A DNA stretch of 64,000 nucleotides. It comes from Glossina fuscipes. Lineage: Eukaryota > Arthropoda > Insecta > Diptera > Glossinidae. The translations under genes and the position numbers were made by a program. This document shows positions 45,384 to 56,553 of the stretch, piece after piece. The stretch lies in contig NW_023998414.1 of assembly GCF_014805625.2 (NCBI RefSeq), forward strand, positions 33,017,104-33,081,103. The letters are read 5' to 3'. Below the pieces are notes generated by a model. It saw nothing but the letters and a program-made list of their open reading frames with translations. It did not search any database and had not been told where the DNA came from. The stretch's first letter is position 1. Each line of letters starts with the position of its first letter.

Positions 45384-48003
45384 TAAATCTAATGATTCAA
45401 CTTTTTTTAATATTTGACCGGTCAGTCAAAGGATACAGATACAGTTGTCAGGAAGGATTACGGATAAAGAAAGGTTCGTGTACGCACTGCAGTTAGATTG
45501 TTGCAAAGGCAGGCAGCAGTCTCTGCAGTTACTTGCGCGGCATGAGAACAAGGGCCTAAATGCCTGGGTTAGAATGTTGAGAGAAAGTCGGCGAGTCTTA
45601 TTAAAACATTGACTTGATTGATGGGCGAATACCTTCTGTATTTCGAGAACACTTCCCTTTAGTTTCCTATACATAAGCCCTAAAGGAATGGTTAAGAATG
45701 TTGAGTGACAGCTGATTTGCCGGCTGGTCGTCTTAAAATACCGAATACTACATTGACAGTACAGCCGACGTCATGCCGATCCTCAAGAATGTTGTAGTTC
45801 TGGAACGCACCCATGAACGTCTGAGCTATTCAATGTACGCGGTACAAGACTTGCCTGAAACTTCTTGGACCACCGCCAATAGCGAATTGTACCCTAACCT
45901 TGGTCGAATATCGAACTTGTAAATTATGTGAATATCAGCTGCAGCGCAATATTAAGTCAATACAAGTTCTGTCCAATAGATGTCACTTGCATTCTGATGT
46001 CCAAAACACCAAATGGTCCCAATTGTTCTATTTCTTCTATTCTTCTATTGCGATCGAAGACAACACTGCAATTTTATTGACTTTGCAATCTGCTTACAGT
46101 CTACTCGCTCGGTCCCATTCGGATATTTTGAAAACATTTTCGCCAAATGTGTCATCCATGATGTTTGACTGTTACTGACAGCGGTTAGCTCTAATCAACA
46201 TTAGGGAAAAAGGACGAGAGAATGAGCAACTCTCATGGACTTAAGTTTGCCTTAAATTTTTAAGAGATGTATTATAAAATACTACGAGCACGATTTAAAA
46301 CTCGTAAAATGAAATATTCAATTTCTAATTACTCTTATAATTAATAATTGAGAAAAATGAAGATTATCTTAATTGTTTGATTCATTATAAAAATTGTTTT
46401 CAATGTTAAGTCTCTTTTAGCGTAACAATAAGCAGTAAATGCTGCCTCATTATTATCTATCGATCAAACGAAAGGTTGAGACGAAAGCATGCCGTTCCTA
46501 AACACATACGTACATCAAGCGGTAATTCATTACAAGGTTATATAATACATTTAAAGAATAAATTCCAAATTATCATCAGAATTTAATGACGTAAGTGAAA
46601 TAAATTCAGTCTAGTAGGAATGCAATTGGGGTTTCCGAACAAATATTTAAAACAAATAAGAAGATATTTGAAAATTATTTTAAAAATTCTATTAGTCGAT
46701 TAGGATCATTTTTGCAGTATCATTTATCACTTAACTATGGGTTGTAACTTTACATTTATTTTCTTTTCTTTTTTGCCTATAAGATTCGTGTTTGCGCATT
46801 ATAGACACTTTCAAGTCTTTTCTGTGGGCACCAATTAACATTATGATGGATTTCGGGTCTTCACATTTGAATGCAGCAATCGGTAGCGAAAATCTTTCGC
46901 TAATGTTCTCAGGCCGCATATATGGACTTTTGAACGCTCAAAAAAAAAAAAAAAAGAGATATAAACCAAAAATTCCAGCAATTTCGGCAAAGTTTCCGCG
47001 AAGGCAAGAAATTTACACAAAAAAAAATTTAAAATATTTCAAGCTATATTCACTTCAAGGTCTTTCCACGTTTGTAAGCTTCATTTGAGTTTATATTGTT
47101 CTTGTATTGACACAAACTATATATGCATATAATATGGCGAAATTGGATTTCGGACAATAACTAAAATTCTTAGGGGCCCATTAGGCCAATTTTTGGATGC
47201 AGAATTTCGTCAATTAACGAAATTCGTATGTTTCGCCGTCTCAAGAACGCAACTGCAACCAAAAAAGTGTAACTTCAGTTCGCAATTCGATTTTTTGCAA
47301 TTAACAAGGTCAGGTTTTAAATTCCAACGGCTTTTAGCGTAAGTGTGCGTAAGTTACTGTTTCGTCAACTCGACACCGCATACCGCATATAGCGTAAAAG
47401 AGCATTCAGAAAATTTTCATATGCATTTATTTCCTGTTCCTAAATATAAAGTGTTGCTGAACGATTTTCAACTTCAAATTATTGCCCATCATGCTAGACG
47501 CAAGACGGTAATCTTGCATTTATTTGCTAACGTTCTCACTTAAATTTAATTTACCAATAACTAATTTATTTGTCATCTTTTCGTTTGGCACATTCTTTCT
47601 TTGAGGATTAATTTACCGCTCTCAGAAGATTGTTACTATTAGTACAACGATACAATAAATATGCTAAAGGACTGATATAATGTAAGTTTTTATATACTGA
47701 GCAGTGGCTTTTATTGCAATTAAAAATAGTTTTTCTTTTTTTCAATTATGTTCTTCTGAAGCGACTCAATAAAATTTGAACATATTTATTTAACTTACAT
47801 TGCCTTAATTACTACAAAGTTTTTTTTTGAAAATTTTAACTATAGACGAATTGTAATACACACATATGGGACCAACAAGCGTATATATAAAAGTATAAAG
47901 TTAAAGCTCAAAAACTTAAAAAAAGTAAATTGAAAATATTCACTTGTAATTATCTGCTAGATTGTTAAAACTACTGATGGCATTGGTGATTTATAAAAAA
48001 GGG

Positions 48004-48462
48004 TCAGGATAATGAAATTTTAATACGTTTAGTAGCAGAACTTAATTGATATTGATAATCGTCTTTAACAATTTCTATCTCATCATACACATCATGCAAT
48101 TCTGGTCGACGTTTTTCAGTAATGTGATTAAGATGGACGCCAACCACAGGCGATTCGTCAACGTCCATCAAAAATTCGCCAGAATCATGCAATTCTGTAT
48201 TCATCTTACAATCCAATAAATTTCGTTGTCGTTCAATTCTCCTATTACGTGAATGCCTTTGGGATAGAGGTAACACAAAGGTTCTATATACACGCATCAG
48301 TTCGTCATCACTCATTTTATCGATGTCGCATATTTGAAGGCAACGCTAAAATGCATATATTTACCGATTACCATGAGAATATAAATACTGCTTACCACTT
48401 ACGCTGTGTAAAATGCGTAAAATATCCTCGCGAGACAAAAGTTCGGAGAAAACGAGTTCCAT
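48004..48462 (-). CDS. Ashwin-like protein (tRNA ligase complex subunit family)
   Basis: Two exons, 48462-48403 and 48345-48004, with a 57-nt GT-AG intron in phase 0, giving 133 aa. The N-terminus MELVFSELLSREDILRILHS and, after the intron, CDIDKMSDDELMRVYRTFVLPLSQR match the pattern of vertebrate Ashwin (C2orf49): a 'pelLs-x-x-x-L' helix, then 'L-x-x-x-Y-x-x-x-x-x-P-x-x-Q-R'. The rest is hydrophilic and ends in a basic, NLS-like SSATKRIKISLS. Vertebrate Ashwin is nuclear and a subunit of the RTCB-DDX1 tRNA-splicing ligase complex. The protein is shorter than the vertebrate one (about 230 aa). It shares a 307-bp divergent promoter region with MCTS1. The gene model is secure; the family name rests on a short match from memory. 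Confidence 0.6.
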
Positions 48463-48769
48463 TTTTATTATATGTTTAAAAAGGTTAATATTTGTTTATT
48501 TAAATTAAAACGCCGACGAATGTACTTACAAAATAAAAAATAAATAAAAACCAACAACAACAAGAAAGGTCACAACTATAATAATTTCATGAGATTATTC
48601 GTGAAGTAGCCAGACTTTTTGATTTTTCTATGCAAAAAATGCAGCCAAATTGCCATTTAATTTTTTTTCTAAATAAATCATATGATTCGGATATAAATTG
48701 TTGTTGTTTACTAAAAACACACGTTTGCGTTATTTTCAGTAGACGTCGTCAGTAGCAGCCGCAAATAAA
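48463..48769. promoter_or_regulatory. Divergent promoter region of the Ashwin-like gene and MCTS1
   Basis: 307 bp between the two start codons holds both 5' UTRs and promoters. It includes AGGTCACAAC at about 48568 (close to the insect core-promoter motif GGTCACAC) and two TCAGTA initiator-like strings at 48736 and 48749, upstream of the MCTS1 ATG. No TATA box at a fitting distance. Confidence 0.45.
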
Positions 48770-49528
48770 ATGTTTAAAAAGTAAGCAAAACTCGTTCCAT
48801 TATTATAAGAATTATATTATGAAAAGATTTTCAAAAAATTTATTAACAGATTTGATGAAAAAGAAAGTGTATCATCCATTCAACAATTAAAGTCATCTGT
48901 ACAAAAAGGTATACGTGCCAAATTATTGGAAACTTATCCTCTACTGGAGACTCATATCGACGTTATACTACCCAAAAAAGATACTTATCGCATTGCAAAA
49001 TGGTAACATATTCAATCTGCTTAACCGCCAAAAGCCCTTACCTTGTCTTATCTTTATTTAATAATTGTAGTCAAGATCATATCGAATTATTGTTAAATAG
49101 TGTTGGCGAGCAAGTTTTTTTCCGGCATCGTGAAAGTGTGTGGATGCCGACGCTTAGACTTTTGCATAAATTTCCATATTTTGTCCCTATGCAGCAAGTT
49201 GACAAAGGTGCAATACGTTTTGTCTTGAGCGGTGCTAATATTATGTGCCCTGGTCTGACCTCGCCCGGTGCTATCATGACACCGGCGGAAAGTAAAACAG
49301 TTGTAGCCATTATGGCTGAAGGTAAAGAGCATGCCTTAGCTATCGGTGTCACAACAATGTCAACAGAAGAAATGTAAGTTTTTAAGCAAACGTTTAATTA
49401 TATGTATACATAGATTATTATGATAAAACATTTTTAATGCTTTTAGTGCAAAAGTAAATAAGGGAGTTGGCGTTGAAACTTGTCATTATCTAAACGACGG
49501 TCTGTGGAAGATGAAGCACATTAAATAG
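48770..49528 (+). CDS. MCTS1: MCTS1, translation reinitiation/recycling factor
   Basis: Four exons, 48770-48780, 48850-49002, 49071-49373 and 49447-49528, all GT-AG and in matching phase, give 182 aa. This is the family length (human 181). The first exon codes only MFKK less one base. Residues 1-90 form the N-terminal DUF1947-type domain ([19 protein letters not shown]...). A PUA domain at about 92-172 carries [20 protein letters not shown] and SPGAI. The C-terminus is [17 protein letters not shown]1 pairs with DENR to recycle post-termination 40S subunits and promote reinitiation after short uORFs. Nothing is odd or missing. Introns are 68-73 nt. Confidence 0.97.
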
Positions 49529-49580
49529 ATTATTTATTTTTTGCCTTCGAATTGCTATACCTGTTTTAAGTACAGCGCTT

Positions 49581-49586
49581 AATAAA
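49581..49586 (+). promoter_or_regulatory. Candidate poly(A) signal of MCTS1
   Basis: AATAAA 53 nt after the MCTS1 stop. Confidence 0.6.
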
Positions 49587-51049
49587 ATTTTTATTGTTCA
49601 CTTTATAGTCGAAACTCATACCCAAATATTCGTTTCCATTACTTCCAAGTTGAGCATATATTAATTTTGTTCCCCTATATATGTGTGTGTGAGTGTGCTT
49701 GTATTATCATTAGAAATGTTCATATATAGAAAGTCTTGTAAATAATAGATTGACAAAACTAATTTATTCAGATCGGTTTATGCAAACATTTCATATATGT
49801 TCACCTTTACCAAGATTTTGCAATAAAAAAAATCGCTACACTTAATAATTGGGTTCGTCATTAAACCCAAATATCATATAGGCGCAAAAGTCGTAAGAAT
49901 CTCATGATGGTCCGGTTACGACGTTAGCAGCGTAATAACTAAAAATATATCTAAAAATACAGCAATAATTATAATAAAAATAATTATCTGAAAAGCGGGA
50001 ACAAAATGTATAAACACGTAATTAACTTGAAATTTCGAATCAGTTCGTCAATTGTGAAAAATATTTTTATTGTAAAAATTCGGACTTTAAATTGAAATAT
50101 GAGCTCGTATATGATCAAATACTGGAGATCGAAAATTAGATTAATTCAGAGAATGTCTACATATAACTTTATCAAGAATTTATAATCTGCCTTGATATTG
50201 ATATGAAATGCGAATGGAATCCTTATTATTAAAATCGTTCAAAAATTTAAAATATTATTTAGACATTGTCCTATTAAAACATTCACCGCAATTAGCACAA
50301 AGCTGCATGTGACGGTCTATATGAGTGGTCAGAAACATACTAAAATAAGGGAACGGTTATATGTTAATTGTAGTCCTGACCAGAGTTCAAGGAGAATGAT
50401 AAATTGATGATTGCGTCTGTTATTGATACAAGGGTAGATAAGTGTTTTTAAAATTTCCCTGTAAATAAGAGTAAGTGTTAGGGCAAAAGCTTCGCATTCT
50501 ATCCCTTGCCTAAGTTCTGAGCAGAATGACAACATTCGCTACATTCGTGATTTCATACGCTAAGCAGATATTGCATTTGAAGATTACAGAGGACTTTCGG
50601 TTTGTGCTTTGCAGAATTGTTTAAAAAATGCAATAATGGAATGGAACAAAGCCGAAAAGTGCAACGCTCCGCAAAGGTTGTTGTATTTGCTGATCGAGAT
50701 TTGCCTTCTACTGCAACACATTGTAAATCAGAGATTACTAAATGACAAGATGTCCCAATAATTTGTTCATAATTAGAGCTAGGAAAATTTCAAGAGCAAT
50801 TAAGGAGGGCGCTCCTTTACATTTTTCAAAATATCAATTTTTTTTTTTTTGGTTCATAAGCGTTCTGGACTTCAAAAAAATGTTTCCTTGGACTTCTGGG
50901 TTTTCCCTAAGTGTTTTTTACGATATAAAGATTTAGGTTTCGTAGGAACTTCAAAAAATTGCCACACACGATTCGAAGTTTTCACAGGAATTTAAAATGT
51001 CGAGATACTATTACTCAGCGATTGTTGTCGAGAAATTTTAAAAATTGCA

Positions 51050-51275
51050 ATTTTTTTAAAATAAAATTTTATATGGGAGGGGAGTGGGTGAAAAAGTGAA
51101 CTGATCCGAATCATTTTCAATGGCTTTCGTAACAAAGTTCATCAGAATGTCTCAAAAATTGCGATCTGTATATTCGGTATAATGAAAAGTGGGTCTACCT
51201 TAAGCGCTTTTGGGTTTCACATACGTCCGCACAGCCTTAATGTATCCTGCGCGACAAGTGGTGTGGTGTATGTAC
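51050..51275 (-). repeat. Dispersed repeat R1, copy
   Basis: The minus strand reads GGATACATTAAGGCTGTGC, GGACGTATGTGAAA, CCACTTTTCATTATACCG and GCAATTTTTGAGACATTCTG in family order. Confidence 0.6.
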
Positions 51276-51329
51276 ACTGGCCCGCTGTTAAAAATCCTAC
51301 GTACCTTCCTTTAATGTAGTTATTCATAT

Positions 51330-51545
51330 AACGGCGTTTTAACATAACACTTAATATGGGTAGTGGTCGAAAAAGTTGTCCGATACAAAATATTTTCGAT
51401 AGCATTCGTGAAGCCAGTATACCAAATTTCATCAAAATATCTCAAAAATTGCAACTTGTAGGTTGAGCACAAGAAAACACGACAGAATAAGAGATGGATC
51501 TGTCGCAAGTTTTTCTGCGTATGTACCACAAGTCCCGATGAATAT
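51330..51545 (-). repeat. Dispersed repeat R1, copy
   Basis: The minus strand carries TTGCAATTTTTGAGATATTTT, ATGAAATTTGGTATACTGGC and ACGAATGCTATCGAAAATA. It is aligned to the copy directly to its left and to 40285-40520. Confidence 0.6.
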
Positions 51546-53459
51546 AAAAAAAAATTATGGAATGTGGAATTTATTTTTCTCTGGTCAAAATTTTGACTTC
51601 GGATTCCAAGCTGCCTAGCGTTCCTGATCTGTCTGATCAGATAATACGATTATATATATCGCTGACGATCCTACCTTCATGCACATAATGCGGAGCGAAT
51701 TTGGCTACGTTACGTAAACTAAAGCAAATAAACTTTACTTGTAGTCTTGTACTTTATCATAGAAATGTCAGACAGCATTAACCAACGTCGGCTTGTGGAC
51801 TTCCGGGCAGCACTTGCCAGAACTCTTGGCATTGTGAGAAATCAATATTCTCGATGACGCCATTTTTCCGCGTGTCTATTCGTGTATGCTTATGAGTAAA
51901 TATTCGAGCAGTTTTCCAATATCTATTCATATCAAAGTTTTTATCTCAGATCCTATTTTTACTAAGGGTTTTAAGTTATTTAAAACTACTTAGTCTTTTT
52001 AATTAGCAACTCGTACAGTTTTATATAGTTGTAGTAGTAGCTTGTCACGAATACGTTGACGGATGAGGATAATTTCCAAAAATAGTCTACGGAGCACGAA
52101 TACACACATCAACTGCAATTGCAAGTTATTGAAGGGATAGACTCACGAGAGATAGGTACAAGTAGTACAGTACATGCTTTTAAAAGTCATATTGCAAGTA
52201 GGGTGAGATTCGTACAAATTTGTGACTAAATTTGGTATACGTATCGAATAGAGAAAGAAACCAAGGTCCTCGGATTGGGATGTCATCATCAGAACCCTAA
52301 CAACAGAACGAGGAAACTGAATTAGTTCACGCACACGCGGATTCGGGTCATTCAAGCAACTTGAAACTTAACTCTACACAATCAATGACTGATTTTTATT
52401 AAGAAAATCATAATTATATCATAATATTAATAAAATGGACTGGCTCTTCCACGTCCGATTCTTCCTACTTTCCGCTTTGTATTCGCTATTTATTTTATTA
52501 TAAGTGAAATGCGTTAAAGTTACATTCCTCTCGGATTGAGGCGATCTTGTTTCTCCGTCTATACTTTCGTAGCGTGCATAAATGAGATCATTAACTTCAG
52601 TTGCTGTATAAAATAATCACGTTTAAAGACAGTCAAAACTTGCTTTCATCTCATCATGAAGACTATATCAGATTTGTCAAACGATCATTTCCCCTTTCAC
52701 TTCAAATTGCACATTAGATCCTATAATAGCTCGTGCCATTTGGGCGTTTTTACCGCCGTCATTCAAATTCATTATTCGTGTAGTTTAAGTGAAGTGTATT
52801 AGATCAGATATGAACCATGTGTATGGGATAACCTTTCGCCACTTTTCTAGTAAAGCCAATACACTATCACGGCTACAACTTCTGTCAAACAAACGACTTC
52901 CATAGGCAAGTTTTCAGCTCAGTTTTGACCACTAAGGGAATTGCACAGAGAACGAAACGAATGGTTGTCGGACGGGCCAAGGTCCAGGCTGTACACCGCA
53001 ATTTTGCGTTACACTGGAATATGACATATATTTTTTGTTTTTATCCGATCTGAACGCTTTACTCCAATTACACGTTTTTATTATTGGCAGCGAAGACGAT
53101 AGAAGCGATTGGCTTGCCAAAATAAAGTATTATCTCACCGTACCTCACCCCGATCTTTTTCCTATCCAATCAACTTTTCATCGATTGTTTTCAATCTCTT
53201 CAAAAAATGGCTCGATTTCGTTTCGTTTTAGCAACAATTCGCAGCTGAAAAATGGTCCATTAAACTTTTCACTGTTAATTCATGGGTTATCCAAATATCG
53301 AGCTTGTTCTTGTATTCAGCCTTATGGCATTGATTTAGAAATGTACTTCGGTTAACGATAAAGCTAATATGTTGACCGGCAAACTTCAACTTACCACGGA
53401 GCAGTCAATCATTTGTACCGCTTGAATGAATAATATATGCGATGCCTGCATTATTTTTT

Positions 53460-54180
53460 CGAACGAGTGACGTTAGAAAGGTGCTGCTAGTCTCAACACT
53501 TGCAGAGATGCTATTTCACCAAGAGTTCTAAAAAAATGCGCTGAAACACCTACCATGCAATTGCGCAACCTTTTCAGCAAATGCTATCATGCTGGTGTTT
53601 TTCCAACTTACTGGAAGTTTGCGAATGTTGAATCCATACCCAAAAAGGGTGATCCTGCAATGTCAATCTGTCATGGAGAAAATGGTCAACTACCATCTAA
53701 CGAGATGTCTAGAATCTAGGCAACGAACAATACGATTTTCGCAAAAATCACTCCACTAGTGACCCAATGTCCTACCCAACCGAAAAACGGATCGGAGCAA
53801 TTCGCCACTTTGATGAAAGTAAGGTCGCCGTTCTAGATATCTCCAAGGTATTCGACAGAATATGGCATGATGGTCTTGTTTCGAAACAAATTGAATATGG
53901 TGTCGATAGTATTTTTATTCGATTCATACCGAGTTTTTTGAACAACCGTCCGCTAAGTTGTAATCGATAGATATTCTTCAAATGAATTATATTTAAATGT
54001 ACGTGCACCGCAAGGTCCCTTCTCTCTTCCTGCTTTTCATTAACGATCTTCACTGCAAAAGGAAGAACCCTATCTGCTCCTTTGGAGATGATAGTACCTT
54101 GTGTTTTCGCTTGGTAAGAGACCATGCAGCAACGAGATACAGAACAAACGTTGATCTGTCCCTATAAGCCTTCCTGATCA
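53460..54180 (+). mobile_element. Non-LTR retrotransposon reverse-transcriptase relic
   Basis: Fragments of a LINE reverse transcriptase in shifting frames, in the right order: CAETPTMQLRNLFSKC and AGVFPTYWKFANVESIPKKG (fingers), YDFRKNHSTSDPMSYPTEK, VAVLDISKVFDRIWHDGLVS (first catalytic Asp region), then FINDLHCKRKNPICSFGDDS holding the catalytic motif. The usual FADD is here FGDD. Several stops and frame changes, including a stop at about 53967, show it is dead. Wording and spacing resemble I/Loner-type LINEs. The endonuclease relic at 1-1000 could belong to the same family. Confidence 0.75.
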
Positions 54181-56000
54181 TCATCGTGCCCGTACGTGTA
54201 TGGGGCATACCCTGAGTAGACGGTCATAGACAAAACAACAAAAACGTTCCCAAATTATACAAAACCACAACTCGGCGCACAAGTACGGAAACTTGATTCA
54301 AGAAACAGATGACACACGTATAAAAATTAGATATTTACGGCATTTTATTGCGCCAACAACAAGTGTCGAATGGGCACAGCTGATAAAATGAAAGGTGCTT
54401 GTATAGTATTCTTTTGCTCGTATCAATATTTGGAAAATTCCATCAAATAAAATCCGTTCCGACAAAAAAGAGATCTTTGCATCTTATTGTTACTGGTAAT
54501 GAAAAGTGAACCTCAATCAAGTGTAGTCATCTTCTTCGAGTCATTTTATAACGGTCAGTTTTCGATATGGTGCAACCGTTTCTTTGCGTATTGCTGCGCT
54601 AAAAGACCAATGAGTTAAAGCCAACCTTTCACGAAAACCATTGCTTTGTTCAGATTGTTTCCGATACACCTGCACTTTCCATTCTATGAACAGTGATGTG
54701 CCTAAGCTAAGCCTAACCTTCCTTATTTCAATTAGTTCCTTTTGCCCAACGATCTTGAACTCGAAAGAAATTATGTGTAATCGGATATGCAATAAATAGT
54801 CGCGTAATTATTTGCTTTAATAGCGCAATTGAAGCATTTTCGAATATAATTCATTACGAGTGTGTATACAAAAGTTGCTTTCACTATTTATGAATGTCGT
54901 GGCTTATAGGTTGGCTAACGTAGATGTCAGGTTTACCATGAACTTTAACGATAGGATGTATACAATGATTAAATGTGTTTGTATTTGTCTTTAAAAAAGC
55001 TTTGAAATTTATAATATTTCCCGAACAGGGCCTATACTCAAGCAGGTATAACGAACTTGGAGAGCATATTGAAAGAATCAAACAAAAAATTGATTACTTC
55101 CTGTATAATCCTTGATGCACATCAATGTAAAAACTGAAAAGGTTATTTGAATGACTAGATACACACACACATATATATATATATATATAGATATATAGAT
55201 ATAGATATGCATACATATCACTTAACTTATTTCATTTCTTTTGTTGCATTTTTATTTGACTATGTATGCGTGCATTACACATTACTTTCAATGTAGTATA
55301 GAAAAGTTAAGGTTGTGAATGCAATATAAGTCCGCATGCATGTGCATGTATGTGTATGAAATTAACCACCTGTTAAGTCGATTCGACATCTCGAGGCGAA
55401 ACTAATTATCGAAACAACTATTGTTACGGTTACAAAGACGTGTGTAAACAATTGTTGGTAAAGGAAGCGTGTATCAAATATATATATGTATATATATATA
55501 TATAGGTAAGTAAGTAAGTATATATAGATATATAAGCATTATACAATAAGAATTTCATTTAATCCTTATACACATATACGCGGGCATATACCTTCATTCA
55601 GACAACAATTTTCAAAGAAAGAGATTTTTTTGTAAATTATTGATTTTTTCTATGACATTTTCTCTAGTAGACTTGCGCAAGACAAGAAAAGTAGTTTTAA
55701 ACTGCACAGTTGTATATATAATGCATACAGAGAACTATTACTAACATTGAATTCTGTTGAACAAGTAAGTGGTTTAGTTAGTCCTCTGTAGACAAAGAAA
55801 TAAATTAAGTTTATGTTTTTTTTTTTTATTTAAAATAAAAATAGTTAGTAAGTTTAAGCACTAAAGGGAATATTTAAAAACTTCTAACAGAATAAACAAT
55901 GAAAAAACCGTTAATAATAAATCATTATATTAAATGAATAAAAAAAATCATAATAATGAAGAAAATAAAATTTTAGATACATGAAAATATTAATAAGAAA

Positions 56001-56046
<46 letters not shown>

Positions 56047-56409
56047 ATATATATATATAAAAACTCTCGAGTTGAGTCATACATCAGAAAAACTGATGCG
56101 TGTGTGCATGTGTGTATGTATATGGACAAATGATTCTGAAACGATAGACAACGGTTTCATAGTATAATATACTAAGAAAGAGCCAAAACATTCAAGGCTG
56201 GTTGCTGCTGCTCTGGTGCACATTGAAAAAAAAAAAAAAAAAGAAGAGAAACGAAAAGAAAAGAAAAACATAACATATGCATACATATATTTGTTTGTAA
56301 TATGTCCGAGACGGAGTATTAAGTTGCAACTGTTGCAGTTCATTATTGTCATAATATTGATTTAAAAACTTTAAGAAGAGAAGAAGAGTACATTTTAACC
56401 GAGTAGGAA
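54181..56409. other. Upstream region of the ARFGEF3-like gene
   Basis: No gene supported. Short open frames at 54541-54792 and 54884-55081 lack motifs. TA-rich microsatellites lie at about 55170-55205, 55478-55525 and 56005-56060. The last kilobase should hold the promoter of the gene at 56410, but no core motif is clear. Confidence 0.5.
56005..56060. repeat. (TA)n microsatellite
   Basis: About 55 bp TA with one TC interruption. Confidence 0.9.
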
Positions 56410-56507
56410 ATGGAAGACCTTTTTCTACTCATTATCAAAGAGTCAACCGGGACAAAGCACAATGCCCTTCGACAAACAGCCCAAATAGCTTATGGTAAGA
56501 CATAATC

Positions 56508-56553
<46 letters not shown>

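Larger units (their letters stand above)
44462..48003. other. Intergenic stretch between Popeye and Ashwin-like gene
   Basis: No complete gene. It includes a cluster of G-tracts at 44731-44773, a coding-like minus-strand segment at 45095-45213, (TA)n at 45350-45380 and a moderately GC-rich stretch at 45420-46170 that may be eroded mobile DNA. From 46200 to 48000 nothing was recognised. Confidence 0.5.
49529..53459. other. Intergenic stretch with R1 repeats
   Basis: No gene supported. Two R1 copies sit in tandem in reverse orientation at 51050-51275 and 51330-51545. The open frame at 53035-53355 lies just left of a reverse-transcriptase relic and may be part of that element, but it has no motif I can name. 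A few poly(T/A) tracts. Confidence 0.5.

Noticed and set aside
50329..50535. 68-codon minus-strand frame
   Set aside because: Lies in repeat-like sequence; no domain, no partner exons.
54884..55081. 65-codon minus-strand frame
   Set aside because: Some coding-like look, but no recognised family or splice signals; could be a transposon scrap.
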